Source: Rotaria macrura (lineage: Eukaryota > Rotifera > Eurotatoria > Philodinida > Philodinidae). Taken from it: a stretch of 64,000 nucleotides of DNA. The notes under the pieces are model-generated. The model did no database searches, was not told where the DNA came from, and saw only the letters and a list, made by a program, of their open reading frames with translations. Positions 21,949-34,125 of this stretch are shown in pieces. Numbering within the stretch: the stretch's first letter is position 1; each line of letters begins with the position of its first letter. Location of the stretch: assembly GCA_900239685.1 (NCBI GenBank), contig OENT01000685.1, forward strand, positions 21,769 to 85,768, given 5' to 3'. A program made the position numbers and the translations under genes.

Positions 21949-22905
21949 ATGACTAATCATGTATTACTATTGGAATGTTTACCGAATGAAATAATCATTG
22001 AATTATTTAAATATCTCAAAGTTCAAGATATTTTTCAAGCTTTTTATAATCATAATTCTCGTTTTAATCATTTAATTCAATCTCTTAAACATCTAACATA
22101 TTCAACAAATAGCAATAATCATTCTCAATTATCATATCCATTTATATGTACATTAATTATCAATACAGAAATTAAACATGAACTAAATTGTTTTACTAAT
22201 ACACGTCGTATTATTTTGGATTATGTTACAGATGACTTAATATCACAATTCAATAAACAAACGCTGCCTAATTTAGAATATATTTCAATATTACATAAAG
22301 TAAGTCCATTCTATATGCCAGGCTTACGTATAAAAATTTTTTCAAATACATTTCCAAATTTAAAATATTGTTATTTTTCACGAATGAAACCACCATCGAC
22401 AATTCGTGAATGGACACAAACACCATCGTTACGCGTTTTAAAATTAAACGATATTAATTCATCTGTCTATACGTCTATTCTTTTAGCATGTCCAAATTTA
22501 TACTATCTTAAATTTAAATTGTCAATTGTATCGAAAATACAATCGAATATTGTTTTACATGCCTGTCTTAGAAGATTAATAATAAATATGAATTATGATG
22601 AATGGCCATGGAATGACAGCATGTTAGAAGATTACTTTTCATGTGTACCTAATCTCGAACAGTTGAAAATAATTCGATCAATATCACTACAACCAAACAC
22701 AATATATTATTTTCAATCCTATGATTGGTTGTTATCAATAATTGCCGAGCATTTGTTGTTGCTCGATCAATTTAGATTTCATTTATGTGTTAAAAGACCG
22801 AGTGCTTTAATTGAGTATGATTTTCATGATATTTGTCATCGTTTAAAGAACAAGTTCGATAATGTTTATAAAAGTCGATATCAAAGTCGACTGGTGGTTT
22901 TTTGA
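21949..22905 (+). CDS. F-box protein, paralogue 5
   Basis: 318 aa, single exon. F-box at about residues 6-48 (LECLPNEIIIELFKYL, then KVQDIFQAFYNHNSRF). The Leu-rich remainder shows ACPNLYYLKF, SCVPNLEQLKI and the YDWLLS motif near residue 260, matching paralogues 1, 3 and 4. An acceptor ending TTTTTAG lies 12 nt before the ATG and an AATAAA lies near 22973. Likely an SCF ubiquitin ligase specificity subunit; substrate unknown. Confidence 0.82.
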   Translation: MTNHVLLLECLPNEIIIELFKYLKVQDIFQAFYNHNSRFNHLIQSLKHLTYSTNSNNHSQLSYPFICTLIINTEIKHELNCFTNTRRIILDYVTDDLISQFNKQTLPNLEYISILHKVSPFYMPGLRIKIFSNTFPNLKYCYFSRMKPPSTIREWTQTPSLRVLKLNDINSSVYTSILLACPNLYYLKFKLSIVSKIQSNIVLHACLRRLIINMNYDEWPWNDSMLEDYFSCVPNLEQLKIIRSISLQPNTIYYFQSYDWLLSIIAEHLLLLDQFRFHLCVKRPSALIEYDFHDICHRLKNKFDNVYKSRYQSRLVVF

Positions 22906-23952
22906 AAATACTTTTTTTAGTAGTATATTTTTCTACATGTAATATTATTTTCTTATTTACAACTTCTTTCAAATAAATCAATATTTACAGTAAACATATC
23001 AGAAAAGAGCTATTAACACAATCTCTGCGGGATTTAAATGTAGAATACAATTTACATAGTGTTTTTAATCGCCTGAAAAATTCCTTATTTTCTTAAATGT
23101 ATATTCAGGTTTACATTTCAGTATTGTTCCTTGATTCAAGGTGTTAAACTTCAAAAACGAAATAATCAATATTTTCACTAGGCTCTAGTTACAGATGACT
23201 TCTGATAATACGTTAAAATCGATTGTGACATTCTCGAAATCTTGCCTCTCAAGATCTGCGCTGATTTATGAATCAATTAGATACTAATCAACGAATTCAT
23301 AAAAATGCTTGTGATGGGATAGGATCCTGTCTGCAATAGTCTATGGAGAGAGAAGCGTCCAAAATTTCCATTCTAATCTTTTCTTTCAGATCATGCTTCA
23401 GCTTCACAAAAACATGATTAGTTAATATTTCTAGTCATATCTTTAGAAATCAATGTTCCATCAAATCATGACTCATGCTCACGATTGTTATTTCTAAAGT
23501 ATGATATCTTGCATAATAAATGTGACAACTGTTTATTCTTCAGATTACACTATTGAATCTCAGTGAGAAACTATGTTGACTCTTTTAAATAGAATTTTAT
23601 TTTAATGAATAGTTTTCTTTCAATATTCTTTTCAGAAACTTCAATTGAAAAACATAGTAAAATAAATACGTTTTTGTTTCAAAAGAATACTGATAACTAT
23701 TAACTTCTCTTTGGAACAATGTACGACTTGGTGTACAATATATGTATGTTATATATATATATAGAGAGAGAGAAATTCTTGCAATGACTGGTGCCCTCTA
23801 TGATACGTCTCTTTCAGTGATAGACTGTTTTGCACCATTAGTAGGCGACCGCTTCATGTATGTAGTACTACACGTATACACACTGTGATTTTTCACATCC
23901 TAAATCTAGGATAGAAATTTTTGGAAAAATTCATTCAATTTCCTTTATTCAG
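22906..23952. other. Spacer upstream of MRPL43
   Basis: AT-rich; a (TA)n(GA)n microsatellite sits at about 23749-23773. It ends in TTCCTTTATTCAG directly before the ATG of MRPL43, so the last part is probably an intron or outron. Confidence 0.5.
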
Positions 23953-24549
23953 ATGTCTCAACTTCTTCGCCGTATCATATCATCTCCCATTCAATCGATA
24001 CGTTCATTTCATTCATTCGATGATATTTCACCGGGAAAATATATATCAACTCGTCTTCAAAATGGTGTCGGTTCTCGATATGTATGTCAACTACAACGAT
24101 TAACTATACAAGTATGTAAAGAATTTGTAACATCATTTGGTACACGAGAATGGATTGCCAATGATCTGTCGAAGTTTGCTCGTCAACATCCATATGTTGT
24201 TATTTATGTTCAACCACGACGTCATCGAGCGCCTAATTTAATTGGAGAATATTTAAGTGGTGATCGTCAATGGATACCACTTTCGAATTGTGAACGAGAA
24301 CAAGTTAACTGGTGGATACATTCCTTATTAACACAACAAGGTGATCCACAATTGAGATTGTTAAAACAAATGCATACGGATACACCATCCGTACAAGGTA
24401 TATGGACACCATTTACCAATAAAGCCATTGATAGAATAACACGAACATATCCAGATAAAGATCTCATCGACATGGAATATCCACAAATGACAGCAACACA
24501 ACAAATACAAGAACTATTTGAAAAAGAAAAAACATCTAAACCTATGTAG
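23953..24549 (+). CDS. MRPL43: Mitochondrial large-subunit ribosomal protein mL43
   Basis: 198 aa, single exon. It matches the mL43 family, which carries a thioredoxin-like L51/S25/CI-B8 domain: about residues 40-110 contain the RYVCQLQRLTIQVCKEF segment, then SFGTREWI and HPYVVIYVQPRRHRAPNL, the basic strand typical of the family. The N-terminus (MSQLLRRIIS...) is basic and could act as a mitochondrial targeting signal. The product is a structural protein of the mitochondrial 39S subunit. The ATG directly follows a pyrimidine-tract acceptor, which decides the start over an overlapping out-of-frame ORF at 23921. The FICD gene follows 250 nt downstream on the same strand. Confidence 0.88.
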   Translation: MSQLLRRIISSPIQSIRSFHSFDDISPGKYISTRLQNGVGSRYVCQLQRLTIQVCKEFVTSFGTREWIANDLSKFARQHPYVVIYVQPRRHRAPNLIGEYLSGDRQWIPLSNCEREQVNWWIHSLLTQQGDPQLRLLKQMHTDTPSVQGIWTPFTNKAIDRITRTYPDKDLIDMEYPQMTATQQIQELFEKEKTSKPM

Positions 24550-24798
24550 TATTCTGTTTTTGTTTTTAAAGATTTGTTATTAAAATTAGGAAATCGATTT
24601 AGATTATTAACACAAACAGCAGCATATGATACTTAAAATTTGATAACTACTGAAAGAAAGTAGATTTCTTAAATGATGAATACTTGTTTTTTTCTAGATC
24701 TATGAAACTAACGAAAGAAAATAGTTTTCATATGATCGATGAATTTTCCTAAGTTCATATTCCACATATGATGTTTTCCGCAAGCAATTCAGCAATAA

Positions 24799-27437
24799 AT
24801 GCCATTAGTTTATCGTATAGTCCATTATCCTATTTTTCATCGCTTTATCGAACGATGGCGTTCAATCGATTTTCATCAATCGTTAACGACTTTGTGTCTT
24901 TTTATTCTTCTCTCATTTTTCTCGTCTATTGTTATTAATATTGTAATACCAATTTTATTCACTAAAACCTCTCCGAAATCAATTACATCATCATCATCAT
25001 CTTCTCTTAGTTTATTTACGTCCAGCCATATTTTCTTTCCACCTGATATATCATCCTTACAATGTACTTCGCAACAAAATCATGAATTACAAGCGCATCA
25101 TTCAAACGAGCAATCTTCTAATACGAATCGAAAATATACAAAAGATCAATCGAAACAAAAAAATCTTTCAAGTGGTAAAAGATCTTGTTCGGCGAGATGT
25201 TCATCTGCTATTTGAAAAACTGAACTATACCATTTGATAGAACAAATGATGATGCACGCATGAAATACTCTCTAAGACTATTCCAATAGAATTTCAGTTA
25301 ATCTAAATACTATTTTTCAAATCAGCGTTAGTACAATGTATTCAACAATTAATACTTCAGTATCATGCAATTTCATAGAATCTCGGTATTGAAGTGTATT
25401 AATTTGCTTAAGTAGTAAAAATGTGGCACGTTTATCTTTCACACAAAGCGATGTAAGACTTGATCATATAATGCGACAATTCTTTGATCAACTTTTTCAT
25501 AAAATGTAGTCTTTCTTTCGAACTGATTACAAATTTGACATTTATCCTTTTAATAACTTTGGTTTTGGCATCGAATTTCCTAATCGAGAAATTTTAGCTG
25601 AAAGATGTTAACTGACATAGTCGTTGTTTTTCTTCAAACTACCAGTATAAGCATGCTATTTAACGAAGAAATTTTTCAAAAAATCACTGGTTTTTTAAAC
25701 TACACTAAATAAAAAAAGATCTCTTTACGTAACAACGTTACGGTACATAAAAATGCTTTCCGGAAGTTAGGAAATTCAACCAAAAGCATTCATGTTTATA
25801 TCATCTATAGAGCAGGATAACTATGATGTTTAAACGATTTTTTAGTTTGTGAAATAATTTTGAAAGAAAGCGTTACGTTTAGATAAGCCTATGCCGATTT
25901 AGTTTTAATTTACTTCAATTCAGTCATTATAGTCATAGATCGCATTGATAGGGCTACTAAGGAAAAACCTTTTGTGAGTTATAGATATGTCAAATCAATA
26001 CAGGCAAGGTACGCATATCTGCTGAAAAATAGAAACTTTTAGAATGATTTAGTTTTTACCACCTTCATATGCACTTCTAACATTTTCTAGTCTGTCATAT
26101 TTTGTTTTCCAATCTAAAAACAATTTACATAGCCTTGATGTGGCTCATCATTTTTTGAATACATTTAAACGCGATGGAAAGAAGATTTCATTTTTATGAA
26201 TATCATCGAATATCTGTTAACATTGCGTATGAACCAATATAGATAACTTCTCAAATGCAAGATGATCGTTTCATTCGATCAGATTCGCTGCTATATATAA
26301 GCTCTATCTGTTTTTAAAATAGATCTTCGACAAGAAGCTGAAACAGCACTTCATTTAGCACTTCGATTAATAGCCGAGAATAAATTTGAAAAAGCACGTA
26401 AAGTGTTTGAACATGCCTTAACACTTGATCCTTATAATTCTGAACTTCTTGTTGAATACGGACAATTTATTGAATATCACCATAATGACTTAATACGTGC
26501 AGAAAATTTATATACACGTGCACTTGTTAAACAGCCGACAAATCTTCGAGCATTAGAATTAAAAAAGCGTACATTACCATTGGTTGAAGAAATCGATCAA
26601 AAACATTTTATGTTTATTGATAATCTTCTTCAAGAACTCTATCGTATACCGGATACAAATCCTTATTTACGTCGTGCTAAACGTGATGCATACTATTTAC
26701 ATATATATCATTCGAATGCTATCGAAGGTAATACATTAAATCTTCGTGAAACACGACATATTGTTGAAACACGGATGGCTATCGGAGGAAAATCTCTTAT
26801 TGAACAACAAGAAGTACTTGGTCTTGATTTAGCTTTACAATATGTTAATTGTACATTAGTCAATCGTCTTGGTTCCATAACACGTGAAGATATATTTCAA
26901 ATTCACCGGCGTGTTCTAGGTTTTGTTGATCCTGTTGTAGCTGGCCAATTACGTAAACATCAAGTTTATGTTGGTTCATTTGTTCCACCATCAGCTGATG
27001 ACGTACCAAGTTATCTTGATGATTTTCTTGTTTGGCTTAATTCCTTAGAAGATACTCGTGATCTACATGCGATTGAATTAGCTGCTATAGCACATTATAA
27101 ATTCGTTTATATACATCCATTTATTGATGGTAACGGTCGAACAGGACGTTTATTAATGAATTTAATTTTAATGAGATCTGGTTTTCCACCAGTGATTATA
27201 AAGAAATCTGATCGTCTATCATATTATTCATACTTAGATCAAGCTAATGATGGCGATGTTCGACCATTAATACGATTCATAGCCAAATGTATGGAAAGAA
27301 CTCTAACAGAATTCATTCATCAATCACAACCAACAAGAAGTACTGGACAAGAATTAAGTTTAGCTGATGATGATGATAATAGTGATGAAAACGACGATGG
27401 AAGAAATTTAATTGAAGAACGTATTATTGTCGTGTAG
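24799..27437 (+). CDS. FICD: FICD-type protein adenylyltransferase
   Basis: Two exons, 24799-25174 and 26323-27437, joined through a 1,148-nt GT-AG intron that splits a codon (1+2), giving 496 aa (human FICD is 458). Residues about 29-55 are a membrane anchor, followed by a Ser-rich linker. Two TPR-like repeats follow (about 126-200: ALHLALRLIAENKFEKARKV, then AENLYTRALVKQPTN). The inhibitory helix IEGNTLNLRETRHIVETR retains its Glu. The Fic core has the catalytic loop HPFIDGNGRTGR near residue 390. FICD sits in the ER and switches the chaperone BiP off and on by AMPylation and deAMPylation. All key motifs are intact. The C-terminal acidic tail (DDDDNSDENDD) is extra. An AG acceptor at 24697 may mark the 5' end. 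Confidence 0.93.
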
Positions 27438-29564
27438 ACAATAGAAGAATATTATGATGTGAAAAAAATATATATGTTATTCACTTTTATTTGTTTATTT
27501 ATTTTTCTATTGTTCGAATGTAACCTAACATAAATGCTAAGAGAATCATTTAAAAATAAAATTGGTGCAAATTATTGATCTTAAATACAATGAAGACGAA
27601 ATAAATAAAGACTTTGATATCATATGAAAATATCAGGAAAAAGTATTCCACCGATATTTTAATGCGACAGCTGTCTTAAATTTTACAAGTTTACAATAAG
27701 GAACCGTCTTGAGTTTGAAGAAAAACAGTTGTGAGTTTATATTTGTAGTAAACCTAGTTTTTGAAAGATTTTGATAGATGTCGCTAAATGTATAGAACAG
27801 ATTTTTAAAATAGAGTTGTAATTGTTGAAAGAAAAAATCTAAGTCTAGAAAAATACCGCCAATGCATTAGTACAGTAATTATCTCATCGGAAAATATGTT
27901 TCAACTCATCTTATCTGACACTAATTGTCGAAAGATTTTCGGTTATTGAGACTTCCGCAATGGCCTAGTACAGCTCCCTATATGACAGTGCATCAAATCT
28001 TGTGACTTTTTCTCGAAATTTGGTTTCAAAACTTTTACGCAGCCACTCGAAGCGAATTGCATTACGTATACTTTATTATGGATTTAATTATTGAAAAGAA
28101 GTTTCTTGTAGTATGAGTTAGCTTTTCATCGATGAATATATACGTATGTCAGATCGTTTCTCTAGGAGACATTGTTGATCTGTGCTGAAATATTCAGATA
28201 AAAATTTTAACTGCTCTAGGTGAGTAAGTTTGATCAGTCGGCGAAATCTTTTCAGAATTCCAGATATGGATCCGATGATTGCATATGTAATAAATAAGTC
28301 GATTACTATAATGAGTTCATGATGTTCACACTAAAAGTCGCTGAGAGCGTTTAGTGGAATTCTGACAGAAGGATCTGATCTGAAATCATCACTAGGGATC
28401 CGGTAGACTTTCATCGATTTTATAGGAATTTACATTGAATCTGAATGAATCTTCTAGGAGCGAAGAATTATCTCGGATCATATATAAATAGTGCGTTGTT
28501 ATCTAGTACATGAAGTTAATTACACTCTAGTCTACAAAACAAAACATTGAACAACGATTCTGTCAATGAACATTTCATAGTGATTTCAGAATGTCGACCA
28601 GAAAATCTTATTGAAATCTGTAAGAAGTCTATTGTCATTTGAAATAGCCAGTACTATATAAAGTTACGTTTGAATTAAAGAATTGAATTTCACGGAGAGC
28701 CCTTTCTATAGAGCTCTGTGTGTTTTGATTGAATAGATTTAATTATACGTATGCTACTTGTGACTGAGCCGCGAGTATAATCAGAGACAAAGTTATAAAT
28801 GATCTCTGAAAGCTACTTAATCTTAGTATGTGACTATAACCATCAAAACAATCGATCTTCTCAGCAATGTTTTAAAAATTTATTCGTATTTTATTTTTCT
28901 AGTTCTGTCTAAAGAAAAAGATTTAGACGGCTTGATTTCGAAGACAAATATGGAGATAGATCATCCTTTTTATATCTTTTCAAAGAAACAACATTTAAGA
29001 AGTTATTTAACAGGCTGTAGGAAATCATAGCAAAAGTTGATCAAGAAAATATCTATTCACATGTAGCATCATTTAGAAACAATACTCTTTGTCAATGATA
29101 TGTAGATTGTCTTTCAAATCCATTGTGATGTACATGAAAAGCGCTTAATACAATGACTTTGCATAAGAAGTGGCGATGTTTCAAATAACAAAAGCTTCGT
29201 GTTACCCTGCACAACTAGAATATCATTCGTTGAAAATATTCTCAGGTCAAACAAAATGAAAAGTTGGCTAATGGAAAACAATGTGATTCTCCCAATGCAC
29301 GACAATAACTTTCGAGACGTGTGTACATTCTTTGTCCATTCCAATCTTTGTTTCTTATCAGTACAACTGAAGCGAATAACATTTATTTCTTTTGTTTTTT
29401 TTCGAACGCAATGCATGCTTAAGAACGATTGCGTGCACTTTCCACATTACATTTCTATTTCTTTTCTTTCGATCATCCTTCACCATCGATTATGATATAT
29501 ATATATATATGCAATTCATTAAGAAGAACATAATGCACGTCTGACTATGACTATCATATTTTAG
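27438..29564. other. Spacer without recognised gene
   Basis: AATAAA-like signals at about 27552 and 27596 suit the 3' end of FICD. Otherwise AT-rich. Overlapping frames of about 100 codons on both strands at 29114-29495 have no recognisable motif. A (TA)n tract lies at 29492-29511. The stretch ends in CATATTTTAG abutting the next ATG. Confidence 0.45.
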
Positions 29565-30901
29565 ATGTTTTCTGGCAGAGGCTATTGCACAGATCAGACA
29601 TGTTTTCCTGTTCTCGGGGATTCTCCGTTTCTAGTTTTTCTTTGTAAAACACATTGTCGACAAATGTTATGTTACCAACACTGGCTTGCCCATCAGAAAA
29701 TGAATATTAATATGGAAGATGATCCAGAAGAATTAGAGTGTTCGTCATCAAGTGTGTATTTTATGATTAAATAGAAATGAAAATATGAACATTTTTATCT
29801 ATTCCTATTTAGCTATGAATCAAGATTCAGATGTTGATGATAATGAAAAATGTTCTGACCAATCCGAACAATGTGACATATCAGAAAAATTAGAAAATGA
29901 AACTATGGGTAAGTCTTTGAAGCAAATGTTTGACTAGTGGTATTCGAAAGAAAAATCAATCAGTTGCACAAGAAGTGACTTCGTCGAAGATATGTTTTCT
30001 TCTTCTATTTCAATAGATTCTGCTGACAATGCTAAAATGGTTGAACCAAAAAAGTAAGAATTTTACCGATGATTTTCTCATTTATGATTTGTACAATTCA
30101 GATGTACAAAAGAAATTGAATGGTGGAATGAAATAACACCATGGAAAAATAGTGCAAGTAAATACTTTTTCTTCCGTTGAAAACAATCATCACATCAATC
30201 ATTTGTATATCTATTTAGGTTTTAATGAAATATTAAATCAAGATTCAAGTAAAAACAAACGTGATATAAGATCTTAAATTTTATTTCATCATGAATTTTA
30301 GAAATCAATATCATGAAATATACCATGAATAATGATGATTCTTTAAAGTACGATATTAAGCGAAAGAAAAATGTATGTTAAACTACAGAGAAAGAAAAAA
30401 AGCATTTTCATATTATGTTTCGTTCTTTTTTTTTCGATTAAATAGATAAATACGAAGAAATCGAAACGTTCGATATCATATCGTTCATATTCCGGCCAAT
30501 GCCCATTAACATTCGATGGAGCATTTGGTTTAATACAGGCTTGTCATCAACATCAACTTTGTTGCTTATCAAAAAATTTAAATAAAAACATATGTCTTTA
30601 TCAACATTTTCATTCAAAACATGGTTTTACATCTGAAGTATCGATACGTCTTGTAAGTGCCATGATTCATCAACGAGATCCACATGAAACAAAATTATTT
30701 TCATCGATAAGTGATACACCATTAACACTTTTTGTTCCTTTTCATAAAGTTAAATGTCCACTAGCAACAAGATATGATATTATAAATACGCCATGTTTAA
30801 CACAAGAAATAACTCGAAAAAGTATTCGACGACATTTGTTGGGTGTACATCGATTAGATCATCATACAATTGATAGACTTATTCAGGAAATGATTAAGTA
30901 A
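29565..30901 (+). CDS. Unrecognised Cys/His-rich protein, seven exons
   Basis: Exons 29565-29751, 29813-29908, 30017-30053, 30102-30157, 30219-30248, 30302-30372 and 30446-30901 all have GT-AG borders and compatible phases, giving 310 aa. Introns are 53-108 nt. Three Cys/His clusters suggest zinc binding: residues about 8-38 (YCTDQTC ... CKTHC ... CYQHWLAHQ); about 185-215 (ACHQHQLCCL ... CLYQHFHSKHGF); and about 250-285 (KCPLATRYD ... CLTQ ... RRHLLGVHRLDHH). Between them lies an acidic, Ser-rich, probably disordered linker. I do not recognise the family. The clusters resemble B-box or treble-clef modules only in spacing. The reading frame surviving six splices strongly supports a real gene. 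The ATG directly follows a splice acceptor. Confidence 0.75.
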
Positions 30902-31850
30902 TTCAAGGAAAACGAAATGAAAATATGCTTTTATATTTTCTATTTACTTTCATTTGATGTAATTATTGTTTTTGTGTTTTTATACATTGGATAAATTAGA
31001 GAAAACAGTTTATTTATAAGAAATTATATTTCTATTATTTGAAAGAAGCTTCTATGGTATGAATGTTGAGTTCACCTATTTCATTACCACACCCACTCAC
31101 ACCCCCTAAATAAATGATATCACTAGGAACGGCCATGTTAAAAAATTCTCAAATCTCATTTGATATTGAACATTTTCTTTTCGATGTTTTGCAACTTTCA
31201 AATATACATTAAATAAATTTCTCCTCCAATTGTTCAACCGAATTGCTTCACTATGTCTTAGATCTGTTAATAATAATACGATTCATTTCATTTCGATAAA
31301 CATTCATAGTATTGATATCCTAGACAAACTATATTGGCATTAGATCTGAAATAAATTTTTCATCATAAATAACAACTTCAGAAAACGTATTCTCCAAGAC
31401 AATAGGCGCTATAAAGTTTTACTTTTTTTCTTTCGAATAATAAATTCAAATTTGAGTAGAAAATGTTCATTGCCATCATCGTTCATAGTTACAACGTGTA
31501 AGTCATACGTACTTCCGACGGTACTGAGAATATATACGCAACAAGGTAACTCTACTAGCAGAAACAAACTATTTGAGAGATGTAAACTTGAAAGAAAATT
31601 TTCTTCGTGAACTAACAGACGTTTGAACATGAAAGAAGAATTCTGCAAAACGATTAGTTGTCGAACATCCTACATTATGCGATGATAAAATAGCTTATTT
31701 TTCATGAGATCCATTCATAATAGAAATAAGCCTACATGATATTTCTTGTTCATATTAGCATCACATTTCTCAGTAATACCCTTGAGATTATAGGGCTTCC
31801 AATTTTTTATGAAAAATCATCTGATAAATAGAATATGTCAAATCCTTTTT
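30902..31850. other. Spacer, nothing recognised
   Basis: AT-rich; the minus-strand 79-codon frame at 31409-31648 has no motif support. Confidence 0.45.
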
Positions 31851-32043
31851 GTGTACTCAAAAAGTGAGTGCACTCTAGAATCGGTCAGTGTGTCCGGCCG
31901 TTAACACGATAACTCTTTACAAATACATTCGATTGAGCTGAAATTTTGTGCACAGAATTTTCTGATTAATATCTCGGTCGAGTTCGAAGATGAGAAGGAT
32001 CCTGCAAGAAATGGCTGAGTTATCGAAAAAATTGCCATTTTTC

Positions 32044-32612
32044 ACCAAACAATCCCTGAGGTGGGGTACAGGGAATTTTTCAAAAGAAACTTTTTTCTCA
32101 GAATTATCTACAACGTATCAAAATTGCCTCAGTTTTTAACGCTGATTCCGAATCTGATATTAGTTTTGAACTAAATCGAGCTTTCTAAAAGAACATCGCC
32201 TGAAAAAGGTCCCGAAATAAACAAAAACTGCATCCCGAAACTAAATTGCCTAGATGTGTCTCAGTTGACCAGTAGTGTTGGGGTTTCCCAAATACCTGGT
32301 TCTGTAGCTATTTAAAAGGACTATCGAAAGGTAAAAACCCGAAGTCAATAGATATTAATATTGACCAAACAATCCCTGAGGTGGGGTACAGGGATTTTTT
32401 CAAAAAAACTTTTTTCTCAGAATTATCCACAACGTATATAAATTGACTCAGTTTTTAACGCTGATTCCGAATCTGGTATTAGTTTTGAACCAAATCGCAG
32501 CTTTCTAACAAAACATTGGCTGCAAAAAGGTCTCAAACGCACAAAAACTGCATCTAGAAACGAAATTGCATAGATGTGTCAGAGATGATCAGTAGTTTTG
32601 GAGTTTCCCAAA
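32044..32612. repeat. Direct duplication, about 250 bp, period 320
   Basis: Copy 1 (about 32044-32298) and copy 2 (about 32364-32612) both begin ACCAAACAATCCCTGAGGTG and run in parallel through TTTTTAACGCTGATTCCGAA to GGAGTTTCCCAA or the equivalent GGGGTTTCCCAA. They differ by scattered substitutions and small indels and are separated by about 65 bp. They lie inside the 31851-32911 element. Confidence 0.85.
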
Positions 32613-32645
32613 AAGGTTTACCAAGATACTTCTTCCGTGCACACA

Positions 32646-32860
32646 TAGGGATGTGCGGTGTCGGTATACTGATTAGCAGTGTCACCGAGGCACTAACACT
32701 GACCCTCACTGACCTCAATTTACGTCTAAAAGTATAATATTCTGCATGCAGATTGTAGTCAACAGAAATTAGGATCGATGTCAGCGCTGCTACGCTGACC
32801 TCAGTTTCACCGTATTCACTGTCAGTATTACACCGTTCAGTGCAAAACCGCACATCCCTA
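32646..32860. mobile_element. hAT-type MITE nested in the larger element
   Basis: Exact 8-bp target duplication TGCACACA (32638-32645, 32861-32868). Perfect inverted ends TAGGGATGTGCGGT. The 215-bp interior is rich in CTGACC/GGTCAG and CACTGA words. Removing the element and one target copy restores the right arm of the surrounding element next to its TCTAGAATG motif, so this insertion is younger. The minus-strand frame at 32554-32865 is spurious. Confidence 0.9.
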
Positions 32861-32911
32861 TGCACACATTCTAGAATGACTGATTTGTCTCATTCACTTT
32901 TTGAAGTACAC

Positions 32912-34125
32912 ATAACTCTCGGACATAAGTCCGAAGTTTTCACATTTATTTTTTCATGTGTTCACGGATGGCTTTGTGAAGGACAAGGAATGAAGTGATG
33001 CATAAAAATTAAAATTATATTATTTTTAACTGGGTTCAAACGGATGTCCTTAACCATAATGCGAAACTATCCGATTGATAGATAGATAGAAAGTATAATT
33101 GACTTTCTATGACAACAGCGTTTTCCCCATAGATTTCATCTTGCACTTCATACGACAATTTCAGTACATACGCACAACGTACGTGAAATATTTTGTGAAA
33201 CATCATGCAGTTATTGTTAGTGATATTCTAACAACGAGTCTTGTGTATGTATGATATAAAATTCAATATTCCTTTTAGATTCTATTTCACAAGTAGAGTG
33301 TTGATGTGTATAGGGGAGAAATTTGCATCCTCAGCGACCGTGCCAAATGTTATAAAAATACGATCAAAAACTGTGTATCAATGAACTATCATTATTATAG
33401 ATGAACTTCTTCTTTATTGTAGTTCTATATGATTACGTTAATGATTGTGGGCAATTGTTTCGCAGGATAAATCGAAGGAGAAGACAGCTTTCACGTAATC
33501 AACAAACGTAGTTACATCGTGTTTCACATTTTAATTCCACAGGGATTGCGTTAACAGCGTTTTATTACACGAAAATAACTCGAATGAAATCAGTTCGTAA
33601 AATGTATTCGGTACAGCGATGTACTGACAAAACAATATTATACTAATTTTGTTTATTGTTTTTTTTGCTATTCCGAACAAAATCATTGCCTAGCTGAATG
33701 TTTCGATAACTTTAAATCAAAAATATAATCGTTGTTAATAAATACTTAGCAAAGCTTCTAGCACTATTCTATATCAGTCGATGTAATTGAAAGTTTAATA
33801 TTATCTTCGTAAGAATTATCACTGTACATATAAGATCGTGCATGTTATAATTTGATTTTGTTTTCGCTCTGATATCGATATATTTAATTAATAACAAGAA
33901 AAAAAACAGAAGAAAAAGGAAGATGGCAAATGAAAAGTGAAACTGTTAAAGAAAACTCATATACATTGATATTTGGCTACGGAAGATTGTTGTTTCTTGA
34001 TAGAGTATCCCCACTTATGCTCATAACTCGACTAGAAAAACAAATGAAAATGGAAACACAATTATAATCAGACACCACCGGCGATAAAATTGAAAACAAT
34101 AAAACAAAATTCTACAGTATGTTAC
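32912..34125. other. Spacer 3' of the EDEM3-like gene
   Basis: No gene recognised; includes a short GATA repeat at about 33076-33090. Part of it is likely the 3' UTR of the minus-strand EDEM3-like gene. Confidence 0.45.

Larger units (their letters stand above)
31851..32911. mobile_element. Non-autonomous inverted-repeat element with internal duplication
   Basis: Inverted ends: GTGTACTCAAAAAGTGAGTG on the left and, inverted, GTGTACTTCAAAAAGTGAAT on the right. Both are followed by TCTAGAAT-containing sequence, so the inverted similarity extends about 40 bp. No clear target duplication. The interior holds two direct copies of a 250-bp unit and a nested hAT-type MITE. No transposase ORF was found. 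The superfamily is not assigned. Confidence 0.6.

Noticed and set aside
32554-32865. 103-codon minus-strand frame
   Set aside because: It spans the nested MITE and one copy of the internal duplication; not conserved between the two duplicate copies.
33032-33075. tRNA-like GGTTCAAA box
   Set aside because: No cloverleaf could be folded by eye on either strand; no convincing tRNA was found in the window.
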